This document shows, one piece after another, positions 31,095-38,543 of a stretch of 53,331 nucleotides of DNA. The notes under the pieces were generated by a model. The model worked only from the letters and a program-made list of their open reading frames with translations. It did no database searches and had not been told where the DNA came from. Origin of the DNA: DASYGT01 sp035999365 (GTDB lineage: Bacteria; Actinomycetota; Actinomycetes; Mycobacteriales; Jatrophihabitantaceae); contig DASYGT010000025.1 in NCBI GenBank assembly GCA_035999365.1, forward strand, positions 1 to 53,331, given 5' to 3'. The first letter of the stretch is position 1, and the number at the start of each line of letters is the position of its first letter. A program made the translations under genes and the position numbers.

Positions 31095-33293
31095 TCATTC
31101 GGGGGAGTAGCGCAGCCACAGAGCCCCGAGCGGGGGCACCCGCAGCGTCGCCGATGCGGGCTGGCCGTGCCACGGCGTCTCGACAGCCTCGACACCACCG
31201 AAGTTTCCGACACCCGAGCCGAAGTACTGGTCGGCGTCGGTGTTGATCACCTCGTCCCAACGGCCGGCGTGCGGCAGCCCGACCCGATAGCCGTCGTGCG
31301 GAACCGAGGAGAAGTTCGCGATGCAGGCGAGGACGGAGCCGTCGGCGCCCATGCGCAGGAACGAGTACACGTTGCCGGAGGCATCGTTGGCGTCAATCCA
31401 GTGGAAGCCCTCCGGTGCGCTGTCCAGCGACCACAGAGCCGACGTCTCGCCATAGACACGGTTCAGATCGCTGACCAGCCGGGCCACGCCGCGGTGGTCC
31501 GGAGCATCGAGCAGCCACCAGTCCAGCGACCGGCTCTCAGCCCACTCCCCGCCCTGCGCGAATTCCTGACCCATGAAGAGCAGCTGCTTACCGGGATGGG
31601 CCCACATGAAGGCGTACAGCCCGCGCAACGTCGCCATCTGCTGCCACCGGTCGCCCGGAATCTTGTTGAGCAACGACCCCTTCCCGTGCACGACCTCGTC
31701 GTGCGACAGGGGCAGAACGAAGTTCTCCGTGTAGGCGTACATCATCGAGAAGGTCATCTCGTTGTGATGGAACTGCCGGTGGACCGGCTGGTGCGCGATG
31801 TAGCTGAGCGTGTCGTGCATCCAGCCCATGTTCCACTTGAAGCCGAACCCGAGGCCGCCCAGATGCGTCGCGCGTGTGACGCCGGGCCACGACGTGGACT
31901 CCTCGGCGATCGTGACGACACCCGGCACCCGCTTGTAGACCGTCGCGTTCATCTCTTGAAGGAAGGCGACTGCCTCGAGGTTCTCCCTGCCTCCATGGAT
32001 ATTGGGCTCCCATTCGCCAGCCTTGCGCGAGTAGTCGAGATATAGCATCGAGGCAACCGCATCGACGCGCAGCCCGTCGACGTGGAACTCCTCGAGCCAG
32101 TACAAGGCATTGGCGACCAGGAAGTTGCGTACCTCGCTACGGCCGAAGTTGAAGACGTAGGTGCCCCAGTCGGGCTGCTCACCGCGCCGCGGGTCGGCGT
32201 GCTCGTACAGCGGCGTCCCGTCGAAGCGAGCCAGCGCCCAGGCGTCCTTCGGAAAGTGCGCCGGCACCCAGTCGACGATCACGCCGATCCCCGCGCGGTG
32301 CAGCACGTCGATCAGATAGCGCAGATCGTCCGGGTTGCCGAATCTCGACGTCGGGGCGTAGTACGACGACACCTGGTAGCCCCACGAACCACCGAAGGGA
32401 TGCTCGGCGACAGGCAGGAACTCCACGTGGGTGAACCCGTGCTCGACGACGTGCTCGACGAGTTCCTCGGCGAGCTCCCGATAGCTGAGCCCGACCTTCC
32501 ACGAACCGAGATGCACCTCGTACACGGACATGGGCGCGGAGTGCCACGCAGTCTCTGCGCGGCGGCGCATCCAGTCGTCGTCCGTCCAGCGGTATTGGGA
32601 CGTGAACACGACGGACGCGGTGGCCGGAGGCACCTCGGTGGCGAAGGCCATCGGGTCGGCCTTGCTGCGCCATTCCCCGTCGGCGCCGAGCACCTGGAAC
32701 TTGTAGCGGCAGCCGTCGCCGACGTCCGGGACGAACAGCTCCCAGATACCTGACGAGCCGAGTGACCGCATCGGCAATGCGCGGCCGGACCAGTAGTCGA
32801 AGTCGCCGGCGACGCGCACGGCTCGGGCGTTGGGCGCCCACACGGCGAACGAGGTGCCCGTGACGGATCCGCCGGGGGTGTCGTACCGGCGGACGTGAGC
32901 GCCGAGCACCTCCCACAGATTCTCGTGCCGCCCCTCGACGATGAGGTGGATGTCGACCTCTCCGACCGTCGGGAGCCAGCGGTACGGGTCGTCGACCACG
33001 AACGCGTCGGTGCCGTATTCGACCTGCAGGCGGTAGTCGGTCGGGCCGCCATCAAGGACACCTTCGAACACACCCCCGTCGTGGATGCGGTGCATCGGCG
33101 TGCGGTCCTTGCCCGTGAGGATCTGGACCGCTGTCGCGTCCGGCCGCAATGTGCGCACGACAGTGCGCCCGTCGGCCGTCGGATGGCTGCCGAGAATGCC
33201 GTGTGGATTGTGGTCCAGCCCGTTCACCAGGCGCTCGAGCGCGTCGCGCGGCGGGGCGTGCGTCGCCGGAACCGGCGTCTTGGGCGTGGTCAC
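31095..33293 (-). CDS. glgB: 1,4-alpha-glucan branching enzyme
   Basis: 732 residues, full length, with a GTG start. It has an N-terminal CBM48-like domain (ILGSHPTADG...FVVDDPYRW), a second beta domain (FAVWAPNARAVRVAGDFDYWSG), then the GH13 barrel with nucleophile Asp in DGLRVDAVASML, acid Glu in AEESTSWPG and Asp in LSHDEVVHGKGS. It moves alpha-1,4 chains to form alpha-1,6 branches in glycogen or capsular glucan. The GTG overlaps the mak stop as GTGA. It is the last gene of glgE-treS-mak-glgB; a hairpin repeat follows the stop. Equivalent of Rv1326c. Confidence 0.96.
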   Translation of the reverse strand: MTTPKTPVPATHAPPRDALERLVNGLDHNPHGILGSHPTADGRTVVRTLRPDATAVQILTGKDRTPMHRIHDGGVFEGVLDGGPTDYRLQVEYGTDAFVVDDPYRWLPTVGEVDIHLIVEGRHENLWEVLGAHVRRYDTPGGSVTGTSFAVWAPNARAVRVAGDFDYWSGRALPMRSLGSSGIWELFVPDVGDGCRYKFQVLGADGEWRSKADPMAFATEVPPATASVVFTSQYRWTDDDWMRRRAETAWHSAPMSVYEVHLGSWKVGLSYRELAEELVEHVVEHGFTHVEFLPVAEHPFGGSWGYQVSSYYAPTSRFGNPDDLRYLIDVLHRAGIGVIVDWVPAHFPKDAWALARFDGTPLYEHADPRRGEQPDWGTYVFNFGRSEVRNFLVANALYWLEEFHVDGLRVDAVASMLYLDYSRKAGEWEPNIHGGRENLEAVAFLQEMNATVYKRVPGVVTIAEESTSWPGVTRATHLGGLGFGFKWNMGWMHDTLSYIAHQPVHRQFHHNEMTFSMMYAYTENFVLPLSHDEVVHGKGSLLNKIPGDRWQQMATLRGLYAFMWAHPGKQLLFMGQEFAQGGEWAESRSLDWWLLDAPDHRGVARLVSDLNRVYGETSALWSLDSAPEGFHWIDANDASGNVYSFLRMGADGSVLACIANFSSVPHDGYRVGLPHAGRWDEVINTDADQYFGSGVGNFGGVEAVETPWHGQPASATLRVPPLGALWLRYSPE

Positions 33294-34675
33294 TGCGGTG
33301 CCTCCTGGTCGGCAAGTCGGGACAGCGATGCCAGCGGTATCGGAAGCCAGCTCGGCCGGTTACGTGCTTCGTAAACCGCTTCGTAGACGGCCTTGTCGGC
33401 TTCGAAGGCGCGCAACAAAACGGCGTGGTCGCGCGGGTCGGCGCCGGCGATCTCGGCGTATCCGTCGCAGAAGGCGGTGGCGTTGCGCTGCGTCCATTCG
33501 GCTGCGCGATAGGTCAGCTGCGCGTCGGGGCCGGACTCGATCAGCCGGTGGTGCCCGGCGTAGTCGAACGAGCGCAACATGCCGGCGACGTCGCGCAGGG
33601 GAGAGTCGGCATGACGGCGTTCGCTGAGATCGCCCATCGGCTCGCCTTCGAAGTCGATGATCACCCAGCGGTGCGCGGTCCGCAACGCCTGCCCGAGGTG
33701 CAGGTCACCGTGGATGCGCTGCAACGGCACCTCGGACTGCAGCCGCTCGAGGTCGGCGTAGGCAGCGCGCAGTGCGCCCGCCAACTCGCGCAGTTCGGGC
33801 ACGATCCCGATGGCGGCGTCAAGTCGCGCCTGCATACCGGACGCACGCCGGCCGAGGTCATCCGTCTCAGCCACGGAAGTGCCGAAAGCGGCGGCCAGGT
33901 CGGCGTGGGTCTCGGCCACCGCAGCGCCGAGACGGTGCGCCTCTCCGGCGAAATCCCCGCCTGCTTCGTCCGCGTGCAGGTCGGCTTCGGCCATCAAGTC
34001 ACGCACACTCGCCTTCGCCAACTCCCACCCGTCGGTTGCGGTGGTCATGAACTCCTGGAGCATTGCGAGGGCGTAGGTGGCGCCGTCGTGGTCTGCTTCC
34101 ACCGCGCCGAGCAGCCGAGCCACATGCCGCGCTCCGCGGTCGCCGAGCGCGGCGTGAATCTCTATATCCGGATTGGTACCCGGCTGTAGCCGGCGGAATA
34201 CCTTGAGGATGGCGAGGTCGCCGTACATGAGCGAGGTGTTCGACTGTTCGCCGGTGAGCACGAGGCTGCTGACGTTGCTCGGCACCGACTCGACCGCAAC
34301 GTAGCGGGTGAACCGCACGGAACCATCGACGCGGGCATCGCGGATACCGTCCAACCACACTGACGTGACGTCCTTGTCGTGGAGCGCGTCATATATCCAC
34401 GTCGGGTCACCGTCGCCGAGCTTGATGGATCCGAGCAGGACATGATCGAGGGTGTCAACGGGCTCCGTGAGGCTGACAAGGGGGAGCTGGTACGTCTCGC
34501 TCCCGCCGTCGTCGTAGGTCGCGCGCGCCAGCCAGATCTCGACAGGTGCGGGGCCTGTCGTGAGCGCGGCCAGTGGTGCGACATCGACCGTCGGCCTGCG
34601 ACCCTTACCCGCGAACCATCGCTGGGCGGGCAGCCAACGCTCGACGAGCGGTGTCAGTTCGTCTGCATCGATCAC
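33290..34675 (-). CDS. mak: Maltokinase
   Basis: 461 residues from GTG 34675, which overlaps the treS stop (GTGA) and so is translationally coupled. LPAQRWFAGKGR is the N-terminal signature of Mak/Pep2. The kinase core shows RIHGDLHLGQAL (catalytic Asp) and IIDFEGEP (metal-binding Asp). It phosphorylates maltose with ATP to maltose-1-phosphate, the donor for GlgE. A GTGA overlap couples it to glgB downstream. The upstream extension of the frame to 34873 lies inside treS and is rejected. Confidence 0.94.
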   Translation of the reverse strand: MIDADELTPLVERWLPAQRWFAGKGRRPTVDVAPLAALTTGPAPVEIWLARATYDDGGSETYQLPLVSLTEPVDTLDHVLLGSIKLGDGDPTWIYDALHDKDVTSVWLDGIRDARVDGSVRFTRYVAVESVPSNVSSLVLTGEQSNTSLMYGDLAILKVFRRLQPGTNPDIEIHAALGDRGARHVARLLGAVEADHDGATYALAMLQEFMTTATDGWELAKASVRDLMAEADLHADEAGGDFAGEAHRLGAAVAETHADLAAAFGTSVAETDDLGRRASGMQARLDAAIGIVPELRELAGALRAAYADLERLQSEVPLQRIHGDLHLGQALRTAHRWVIIDFEGEPMGDLSERRHADSPLRDVAGMLRSFDYAGHHRLIESGPDAQLTYRAAEWTQRNATAFCDGYAEIAGADPRDHAVLLRAFEADKAVYEAVYEARNRPSWLPIPLASLSRLADQEAPQ

Positions 34676-36429
34676 GACGTCACCTCCGCCGCTGCGGTCG
34701 GCTCGACGGCGTTCTGGTCGGTGGCCGCAGCGGGTTCGCCGGTGGGTTGGGACGTGCGCGGTATGCGCAGCCAGTAGAAGCCGTGCCCGCTGAGTGTCAG
34801 CAGGTATGGCAATTCGCCGATACGTGGAAAATGCGTTCCTCCGAGCAGTTCGATCGGTTCGGTTCCCTCCCACGGGCGTAGGTCTAGCTCGACCGGTTGC
34901 GGAAACCGCGAAAGGTTGTTGACGCAGAGCACGATGTCGTCGCCGAACTCGCGCACGAAGCTGAGCACGGAGGGATTGCTACCCCCGAGGTCGGTGAAGC
35001 TACCCAGCCCGAATGCCGGATTCACCTTGCGCAGGTGGATCATGCGCCGAGTCCAGTGCAGCAACGACGAGGTGTTGCGTGTCTGCGACTCGACGTTGGT
35101 GACCTGATAGCCGTAGATCGAGTCCTGGTTTGCCGGCAGGTACAGCCTGCCGGGATCGGCGGTGGAGAAGCCGGCGTTGCGGTCCGGCGTCCACTGCATC
35201 GGCGTGCGGACTCCGTCGCGATCGCCGAGCCAGATGTTGTCGCCCATCCCGATCTCGTCGCCGTAGTACAGCACTGGCGAGCCGGGAAGGGAGAGCAGCA
35301 GAGCCGTGAAGAGCTCGATCTGGTTGATGTCGTTCTCCAGCAGCGGTGCGAGCCGTCGCCGGATGCCGATGTTCGCCTTCATCCGTGGGTCGGTCGCGTA
35401 CTCCGACCACATGTAGTCGCGTTCCTCGTCGGTGACCATCTCGAGCGTCAACTCGTCGTGATTGCGCAGGAAGATTCCCCACTGGCAGTTGTCGGGAATG
35501 GCCGGCGTCTGCGCCATGATCTCCGAGATCGGGTAGCGGGATTCGCGACGGACGGCCATGAAGATGCGCGGCATGACAGGAAAGTGGAACGCCATGTGGC
35601 ACTCGTCGCCCCCGACCGACGGATCGCCGAAGTACTCGACCACGTCGGCCGGCCACTGGTTCGCCTCGCACAGCAGCACGCGATCCGGATAGTCGCGATC
35701 AACCTCTTTCCGCACCCGCCGCAGGAATTCATGCGTCTCGGGGAGGTTCTCACCGTTGGTTCCGTCGCGCACATACAGGTACGGCACCGCGTCGAGGCGG
35801 AATCCGTCGATGCCGATGTCGAGCCAAAATCGCAGGGCGTCGATGATCGCCTGCTGCACGCCCGGGGAATCGAAGTTCAGATCCGGCTGATGGCTGAAGA
35901 AGCGGTGCCAGAAGTACTGCTTGCGTACCGGGTCGAACGTCCAGTTCGACGGCTCGGTGTCGACGAAGATCACGCGCGCGTCGGGGTAGCGGCGGTCGTC
36001 GTCGTTCCAGACGTAGAAGTCGCCGTACGGCCCGTCGGGATCGGACCGCGATGCTTGGAACCACGGATGCGCGTCGGAGGTGTGGTTCATGACGAAGTCG
36101 ACGATCACCCGGAGACCACGCTCGTGCGCGGCGGCGAGAAAGGACTTGAAGTCGTCGATCGTCCCGAACTCCGGGAGGACGCCGGTGTAGTCGCTGACGT
36201 CGTAACCGCCGTCACGCAGCGGCGACGGATAGAACGGGGGAAGCCACAGGCAGTCGACGCCCAGCCATTGGAGGTAGTCCAATCTCTCGGCCAGACCGCG
36301 CAGATCGCCCGTGCCATCACCGTTCGAGTCGTAGAACCCGCGGACCAAGACCTCGTAGAAGACAGCGCGCTTGAACCACGCCGGGTCGGCTCGGTCGCTG
36401 GTCGACGGTTCGGCCTGCGGGGTCGACAT
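34672..36429 (-). CDS. treS: Trehalose synthase (maltose alpha-D-glucosyltransferase)
   Basis: 585 residues from ATG 36429, with AAAGGAA upstream. GH13_16 signatures: VFYEVLVRGFYDSNGDGTGDLRGL, VDFVMNHTSDAHPWF, DGFRLDAVPYLY (nucleophile), CEANQWP (acid) and FLRNHDELTLEMV. It interconverts trehalose and maltose, supplying maltose to Mak. The C-terminus is an Ala/Pro-rich tail. It follows glgE by 49 nt and overlaps mak by 4 nt. In M. tuberculosis treS-mak lie away from glgE; here they are in one operon, as in Streptomyces. Confidence 0.95.
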   Translation of the reverse strand: MSTPQAEPSTSDRADPAWFKRAVFYEVLVRGFYDSNGDGTGDLRGLAERLDYLQWLGVDCLWLPPFYPSPLRDGGYDVSDYTGVLPEFGTIDDFKSFLAAAHERGLRVIVDFVMNHTSDAHPWFQASRSDPDGPYGDFYVWNDDDRRYPDARVIFVDTEPSNWTFDPVRKQYFWHRFFSHQPDLNFDSPGVQQAIIDALRFWLDIGIDGFRLDAVPYLYVRDGTNGENLPETHEFLRRVRKEVDRDYPDRVLLCEANQWPADVVEYFGDPSVGGDECHMAFHFPVMPRIFMAVRRESRYPISEIMAQTPAIPDNCQWGIFLRNHDELTLEMVTDEERDYMWSEYATDPRMKANIGIRRRLAPLLENDINQIELFTALLLSLPGSPVLYYGDEIGMGDNIWLGDRDGVRTPMQWTPDRNAGFSTADPGRLYLPANQDSIYGYQVTNVESQTRNTSSLLHWTRRMIHLRKVNPAFGLGSFTDLGGSNPSVLSFVREFGDDIVLCVNNLSRFPQPVELDLRPWEGTEPIELLGGTHFPRIGELPYLLTLSGHGFYWLRIPRTSQPTGEPAAATDQNAVEPTAAAEVTS

Positions 36430-36478
36430 GTTCGGTGGTTCCTTTCCGCGGAGTGTGCGGGAGCGGCGTGATTGCCAT

Positions 36479-38476
36479 TCACCTGTTCGGCTGCACGACC
36501 AGGATGTGTGCCGGCGCCGAGTGCGGATCGAGGCGGACGTAGTTGCGCGCATTCCACCGGTATTCCGCGCCGGTGAGCAGGTCCGTCACAGCGAATCCGG
36601 TGTCCCAGTCGATGCCCAGGGCGGCGAGGTCGAGTGTCACCGTGGCCTCGCGCGCCTCGTGCGGGTTGGTGGTGCAGGCCACGATCACCGTGTCACCGGT
36701 GTCTTCGTCGCGCTTGCTGAAGACCGTGATCTCGTCACTGTCGCATTCGTGGATGTGCAGGTTGCGCAACTGCTGCAGGGCAGGGTGCTCGCGGCGGATC
36801 CGGTTCAGCGTCGTCAGTAGCGGCGCGAGCGAGCGGCCGTCGGCGATCGCTGCAGCGAAGTCGCGCGGCCGTAGCTGGTACTTCTCCGAATCGAGGTACT
36901 CCTCGCTGCCCGGCTTCGCGTTGAGATGCTCGAAGAGCTCGTAGCCGGAGTAGACCCCCCATGACGGCGACAGCGTCGAGGCCAGCACCGCGCGAATGGC
37001 GAACGCGGCGGCACCGCCGTGCACCAAGTAGTCATGCAGGATGTCCGGCGTGTTGACGAAGAAGTTCGGGCGCATGTAGGCAGCGGATTCGACCAGCTCG
37101 CGGGCGTAGGTCTCGATCTCCTCCTTCGTGTTGCGCCAGGTGAAGTAGGTGTAGGACTGGTGGAACCCGACCTTCGCGAGCTCGTGCATCATCGCCGGAC
37201 GGGTGAAGGCCTCGGCGAGGAACAACACCTCGGGATGGGACTTCTTCACCTCGACGATGAGCCACTGCCAGAAGTTGATCGGTTTCGTGTGCGGGTTGTC
37301 GACGCGAAAGATGGTGACGCCGGCGGCGATCCAGTGCTCGATGATGCGGAGGCACTCGGCATACAACCCGGCAGGGTCGTTGTCGAAGTTGATGGGGAAG
37401 ATGTCCTGATACTTCTTCGGCGGATTCTCGGCGTAGGCGATGGTGCCGTCCGGGTTCGTCGTGAACCACTCGGGGTGTGTGCGGACCCACGGGTGGTCGG
37501 GCGCGGCCTGCAGCGCGAAGTCGAGTGCCACCTCCATCCCCAGCTCGTTCGCCCTCCGCACGAATGCCTGGAAATCAGCCATCGAGCCCAGCTCGGGATG
37601 GATCGCGTCGTGTCCGCCGTCGCGCGATCCGATCGCCCACGGTGAGCCGACATCCCACGAGGTGGCGACCAGGGTGTTGTTCGGCCCCTTGCGGTTCACC
37701 TCACCGATCGGGTGGATGGGCGGGAGGTAGACGACGTCGAAACCGAGCGACGCGACGTAGTCGAGGTGCTCGGTCGAGTCCTTGAACGTGCCGTGCCGCG
37801 CGGGGCGTCCGGGCGCCACTGGATCGCCGGCGAGCTCGGCTCCGATGGACCGCGGGAAGAACTCGTACCAGGAGCTGTACAGGGCCCGGGGGCGATCGAC
37901 CCACAGGGGGTAGCGGGGCGTCGACGTGACCATCTCGCGGATCGGATTCTGTTCGATGAGCCGCTGCAGGTAGGCGTCCAATGCGGGGGCGACGCGGTGG
38001 GCGACATCCAGCGTGCGGTCGCGCAGTGCCGTCGCGGCGGCGACGGCACGCGGGCGGTCACCCCGGGGCAGCCCCTTGGCGAGCCGGTCGAACAGGCGCG
38101 CTCCGTTCTCGAAGTCGTTGCCGAGATCTTCGCTTCCCTGGCCGGCGTCGATCTTCACCGTGATCGAGTGATGCCACGTCGAGAGCGGATCGCTCCACGC
38201 CTCGACGCAGAAGCTCCACGACCCCGGCCGGTCTGCCACGATCGTCGCGTGCCATCGATCGGTTCCCGGCGTTCCGGGCACCATCGGCACGACAGCGGTC
38301 TTGCGCCCGTCCGGCCCACGGACAACCACGCTCGCCCCGACCGCGTCGTGCCCCTCGCGGAACACGGTGGCCGTGACCGGCACGTGCTCGCCGACGACGG
38401 CTTTGGCGGGGAACTCCGGAGCGACCGTCGAACCGACGACGGGCGCGACGTCACTGAGTCCAAAACGTCCGACCAC
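36479..38476 (-). CDS. glgE: Alpha-1,4-glucan:maltose-1-phosphate maltosyltransferase
   Basis: 665 residues, GTG start 38476 with a leaderless -10 box. GH13_3 features: an N-terminal beta domain with RDRTLDVAHRVAPALD helices, RYPLWVDRPRALYSSWYEFFPRS, the nucleophile in FRVDNPHTKP, the acid in FLAEAFTRPAMM and GFHQSYTYFTWRNTKEE. It polymerises maltosyl units from maltose-1-phosphate onto alpha-1,4-glucan. In M. tuberculosis its loss is lethal through build-up of maltose-1-phosphate. It is the first gene of the operon and divergent from glgP. Equivalent of Rv1327c. Confidence 0.96.
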   Translation of the reverse strand: MVGRFGLSDVAPVVGSTVAPEFPAKAVVGEHVPVTATVFREGHDAVGASVVVRGPDGRKTAVVPMVPGTPGTDRWHATIVADRPGSWSFCVEAWSDPLSTWHHSITVKIDAGQGSEDLGNDFENGARLFDRLAKGLPRGDRPRAVAAATALRDRTLDVAHRVAPALDAYLQRLIEQNPIREMVTSTPRYPLWVDRPRALYSSWYEFFPRSIGAELAGDPVAPGRPARHGTFKDSTEHLDYVASLGFDVVYLPPIHPIGEVNRKGPNNTLVATSWDVGSPWAIGSRDGGHDAIHPELGSMADFQAFVRRANELGMEVALDFALQAAPDHPWVRTHPEWFTTNPDGTIAYAENPPKKYQDIFPINFDNDPAGLYAECLRIIEHWIAAGVTIFRVDNPHTKPINFWQWLIVEVKKSHPEVLFLAEAFTRPAMMHELAKVGFHQSYTYFTWRNTKEEIETYARELVESAAYMRPNFFVNTPDILHDYLVHGGAAAFAIRAVLASTLSPSWGVYSGYELFEHLNAKPGSEEYLDSEKYQLRPRDFAAAIADGRSLAPLLTTLNRIRREHPALQQLRNLHIHECDSDEITVFSKRDEDTGDTVIVACTTNPHEAREATVTLDLAALGIDWDTGFAVTDLLTGAEYRWNARNYVRLDPHSAPAHILVVQPNR

Positions 38477-38488
38477 GTGTCCAACCTA
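38474..38488 (-). promoter_or_regulatory. Leaderless promoter -10 box of glgE
   Basis: On the minus strand TAGGTT (38483-38488) precedes the GTG at 38476 by 6 nt. ACCTACC (38484-38490) here is the inverse of GGTAGGT (38518-38524) at the glgP promoter, so both divergent promoters carry one arm of a 7-bp inverted repeat. Confidence 0.55.
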
Positions 38489-38517
38489 CCCAGCAACCGC
38501 GCGATGTAAGCCTTTCC

Positions 38518-38543
38518 GGTAGGTGCTAGCGTCCCCGTTCGTG
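38518..38543 (+). promoter_or_regulatory. Extended -10 promoter of glgP
   Basis: TGC-TAGCGT (box at 38527-38532) is an extended -10, 8 nt before the GTG at 38541. GGTAGGT (38518-38524), one arm of the inverted repeat shared with glgE, abuts it. Confidence 0.5.

Noticed and set aside
34897..36471. A 524-codon open frame on the plus strand
   Set aside because: It is antisense to treS, with low-complexity Arg/Val/Asp composition and no recognisable fold; treS is certain.
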